DNA of 64,000 nucleotides from DATHKG01 sp035489435 (GTDB lineage Bacteria; Bacteroidota; Bacteroidia; Chitinophagales; Chitinophagaceae), in the NCBI GenBank assembly GCA_035489435.1, contig DATHKG010000103.1. The stretch is one strand, 5' to 3'. The notes beneath the pieces are model-generated. The model worked only from the letters and a program-made list of their open reading frames with translations. It was not told the origin of the DNA and did no database searches. Positions 62,738 through 64,000 of the stretch are shown here, piece by piece; the first letter of the stretch is position 1, and every line of letters starts with the position of its first letter. The translations under genes were made by a program, and so were the position numbers.

Positions 62738-63360
62738 AGAATGATGTAGGCATATAGAAGATTAGCAAATAGATTTACATACTTCTGGAGTGCAAAAATA
62801 CTGATAACAAACTCGAAATTCTGACTCTTTTCAAGGGCATACAAATAGAAGGTTTCCAATGTAAACTTATACGAAAAGAAGAAAATAACGCCAATACAAA
62901 GCATGAATTTGGCGTTGGTAATAAAGCTTCTTCTTTCATGCACTATCAGCTTGTTAATCTGGTCGATGGCCAGTATAACAAGCAAAACTGAATAGCTGAT
63001 CCGGTAAATGGAACTTAATTCATGTATATTTTTATGAATGAAAAAATTATCAATGACCCACAAGACTGTGATTGCAACCTGTATTAGATAAAACAGCCAT
63101 TCCCTTCGCTGAAATGAACCCCATTTTCTGAATTGCCAGGTAAACAACAATCCTTCAAACAATACATAAACATTGGAAGGCCACAGTGTGCCCGAACTTT
63201 TTTGAACAAAAGAAGCTACAATCTCAGTTATTAAAGCAACCCAGCAGATATAAATAAGGGGGTAATAAGAATTTTGTATAACACGAAATCTTATTACCCC
63301 CAATACCGCTGCAATGAGAATGCTATAGGTAGAAAAAATCGATAGAATTTCCTGGAACAT
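62695..63360 (-). CDS. Polytopic membrane protein, likely partner of the histidine kinase
   Basis: The 221-residue protein has about seven transmembrane helices (for example ILSIFSTYSILIAAVLGVI, LLVILAIDQINKL, FMLCIGVIFFFSYKF) and ends with IPRKKIFLQPLR. I know no named family for it. Its gene overlaps the kinase start by 43 bases in another frame, and the kinase lacks a sensor, so it may be the sensing part; this is inference. Confidence 0.72.
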   Translation of the reverse strand: MFQEILSIFSTYSILIAAVLGVIRFRVIQNSYYPLIYICWVALITEIVASFVQKSSGTLWPSNVYVLFEGLLFTWQFRKWGSFQRREWLFYLIQVAITVLWVIDNFFIHKNIHELSSIYRISYSVLLVILAIDQINKLIVHERRSFITNAKFMLCIGVIFFFSYKFTLETFYLYALEKSQNFEFVISIFALQKYVNLFANLLYAYIILWIPRKKIFLQPLR

Positions 63361-63389
63361 AGGCTGGCACCGGTATTATCTCATCAGTA

Positions 63390-63842
63390 TTATGGCAAAG
63401 GACTAGAATCTCCGAATGGCGGGCAACGTTGGCTGTCTTCAACAATTACCCCGTCTTCTTCTGATCCCCTTGAAGTTACTGCCATTTTCAATGCAACCCG
63501 AGAAGCTTCTGTTACAGCAGATCTTGCCCACATGTTGCTGCCATCACTGGCTACGCCAACCAAAACAGCTACAATCAAAGGAATAGTTTCGCCTTTGACG
63601 TCCTGTTGTTTGAGTCCATAATGAATCCTGATACCCACACAACCATCCTGCGCGAGAATTGCAAGAATACTTTTCTCATTAAAAGCTTCCGAAGTTGGTA
63701 AAACACCGAATTCTTTTTGCAATCGCTCAAACTGTGGATTAAGCAATTTTGGTTGCATTTCACGGTAAGCAGTGATTAATTTACGGGCTTCCTCACGATC
63801 GATAAAATGATTAATTCTTTCCAGAGAAGGATTTGAGTCCAT
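63390..63842 (-). CDS. Conserved hypothetical protein
   Basis: The 150-residue soluble protein starts MDSNPSLERINHFIDREEAR, has a basic helical N-terminal part, a central segment AILAQDGCVGIRIHYGLKQQ and ends with Cys and Pro (CPPFGDSSPLP). No signal peptide or known motif is seen. It is 29 bases upstream of the membrane protein gene in the same orientation, so it may be the first gene of the signalling unit. Confidence 0.65.
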   Translation of the reverse strand: MDSNPSLERINHFIDREEARKLITAYREMQPKLLNPQFERLQKEFGVLPTSEAFNEKSILAILAQDGCVGIRIHYGLKQQDVKGETIPLIVAVLVGVASDGSNMWARSAVTEASRVALKMAVTSRGSEEDGVIVEDSQRCPPFGDSSPLP

Positions 63843-63906
63843 GACAGTAATTTTAAAGGTGAAAAATCAAACGATGTTAAAATTATGGGATGGAAGAATC
63901 TAAATC

Positions 63907-64000
63907 ATGAGTAGAAATACTGAATTATGTATAGATATTTGTTATAATACGAACTCAGGCCAATCCGATCTGCACTTCGGTAAGATTACATTCATCCCTG
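63907..64000. other. Window-edge open frames, one of which may be a partial gene
   Basis: On the plus strand ATG 63907 opens 31 codons to the edge (MSRNTELCIDICYNTNSG...). On the minus strand a frame comes in from the edge and ends at a TAA at about 63945, giving a C-terminus ...LPKCRSDWPEFVL. Which, if either, is real cannot be told here. Confidence 0.25.

Noticed and set aside
1..64000. tRNA, rRNA, IS elements, prophage
   Set aside because: I looked through the intergenic regions for tRNA T-loop and anticodon arms, rRNA sequence, transposase or integrase motifs and phage structural genes and found none that I could support.

Overview
The window is a chromosomal segment of a Bacteroidota bacterium, most likely of the Chitinophagaceae or a close relative. 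The signs are gliding-motility genes gldD and gldE beside mutY and ssb, a SusC/SusD pair, LytS-type kinases with a LytTR regulator, a PSP1/RicT protein with a long Gln/Pro tail, a 31-residue COX24-like basic protein before RNase G, and promoters of the Bacteroidota type (TTTG, about 19 bases, TAnnTTTG). Shine-Dalgarno sequences are weak and several genes start with TTG or GTG. No rRNA, tRNA, CRISPR array or transposase gene was recognised.

Layout. 1-1.5 kb: the C-terminal end of what looks like an aromatic amino acid ammonia-lyase, then an O-methyltransferase, perhaps the edge of a flexirubin-type pigment cluster. 1.5-5 kb: tandem repeats, two small exported proteins and a double-ATPase ABC protein. 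5-6.9 kb: mnmG, with a near-perfect parS (ParB-binding) palindrome just upstream. 6.9-8.6 kb: a gene-free island of imperfect about 200-bp repeats, two direct and two inverted, around a core with a seven-copy 16-bp array. 8.6-18 kb, all on the minus strand: a polysaccharide-deacetylase-like protein, a LutB-like iron-sulfur protein, a DUF3109 protein, a TPR membrane protein, then gldD, gldE, ssb and mutY. 18-21.4 kb, plus strand: HU, a TPR protein, the COX24-like protein and RNase G. 21.6-27 kb, minus strand: SusD, SusC and a YugP-type zinc peptidase. 27-37 kb, plus strand: a candidate small RNA, radA, comF, a beta-helix lipoprotein, glutathione peroxidase, holB, ricT, an alpha/beta hydrolase and a Bax-inhibitor-1 protein. 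37-45 kb, minus strand: an AIM24 protein and a complete RND efflux operon (TetR, TolC, adaptor, pump) with a palindromic operator laid over a consensus promoter. 45-55.7 kb, plus strand: DUF502, a phospholipase-C-like protein, serC, DUF1015, a TPR protein, an acyl-CoA ligase, and two overlapping LytS-type kinases followed by a LytTR regulator. 55.7-64 kb: a sugar nucleotidyltransferase, nadB, a lipoprotein, galM divergent from galK, and a membrane protein/histidine kinase/NarL regulator set.

The most unusual theme is the number of short tandem repeats (13-24 bp units) between genes. In at least six places the repeat unit contains the last codons and the stop codon of the neighbouring gene, so the arrays seem to have grown out of gene 3' ends (lutB-like, rng, the beta-helix lipoprotein, BI-1, galM and the NarL-type regulator). 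Other points to follow up are the parS site, the repeat island, the TetR operator/promoter, the tandem kinase pair in which the first copy has lost key ATP-binding residues, and an orphan-terminator small RNA candidate upstream of radA.
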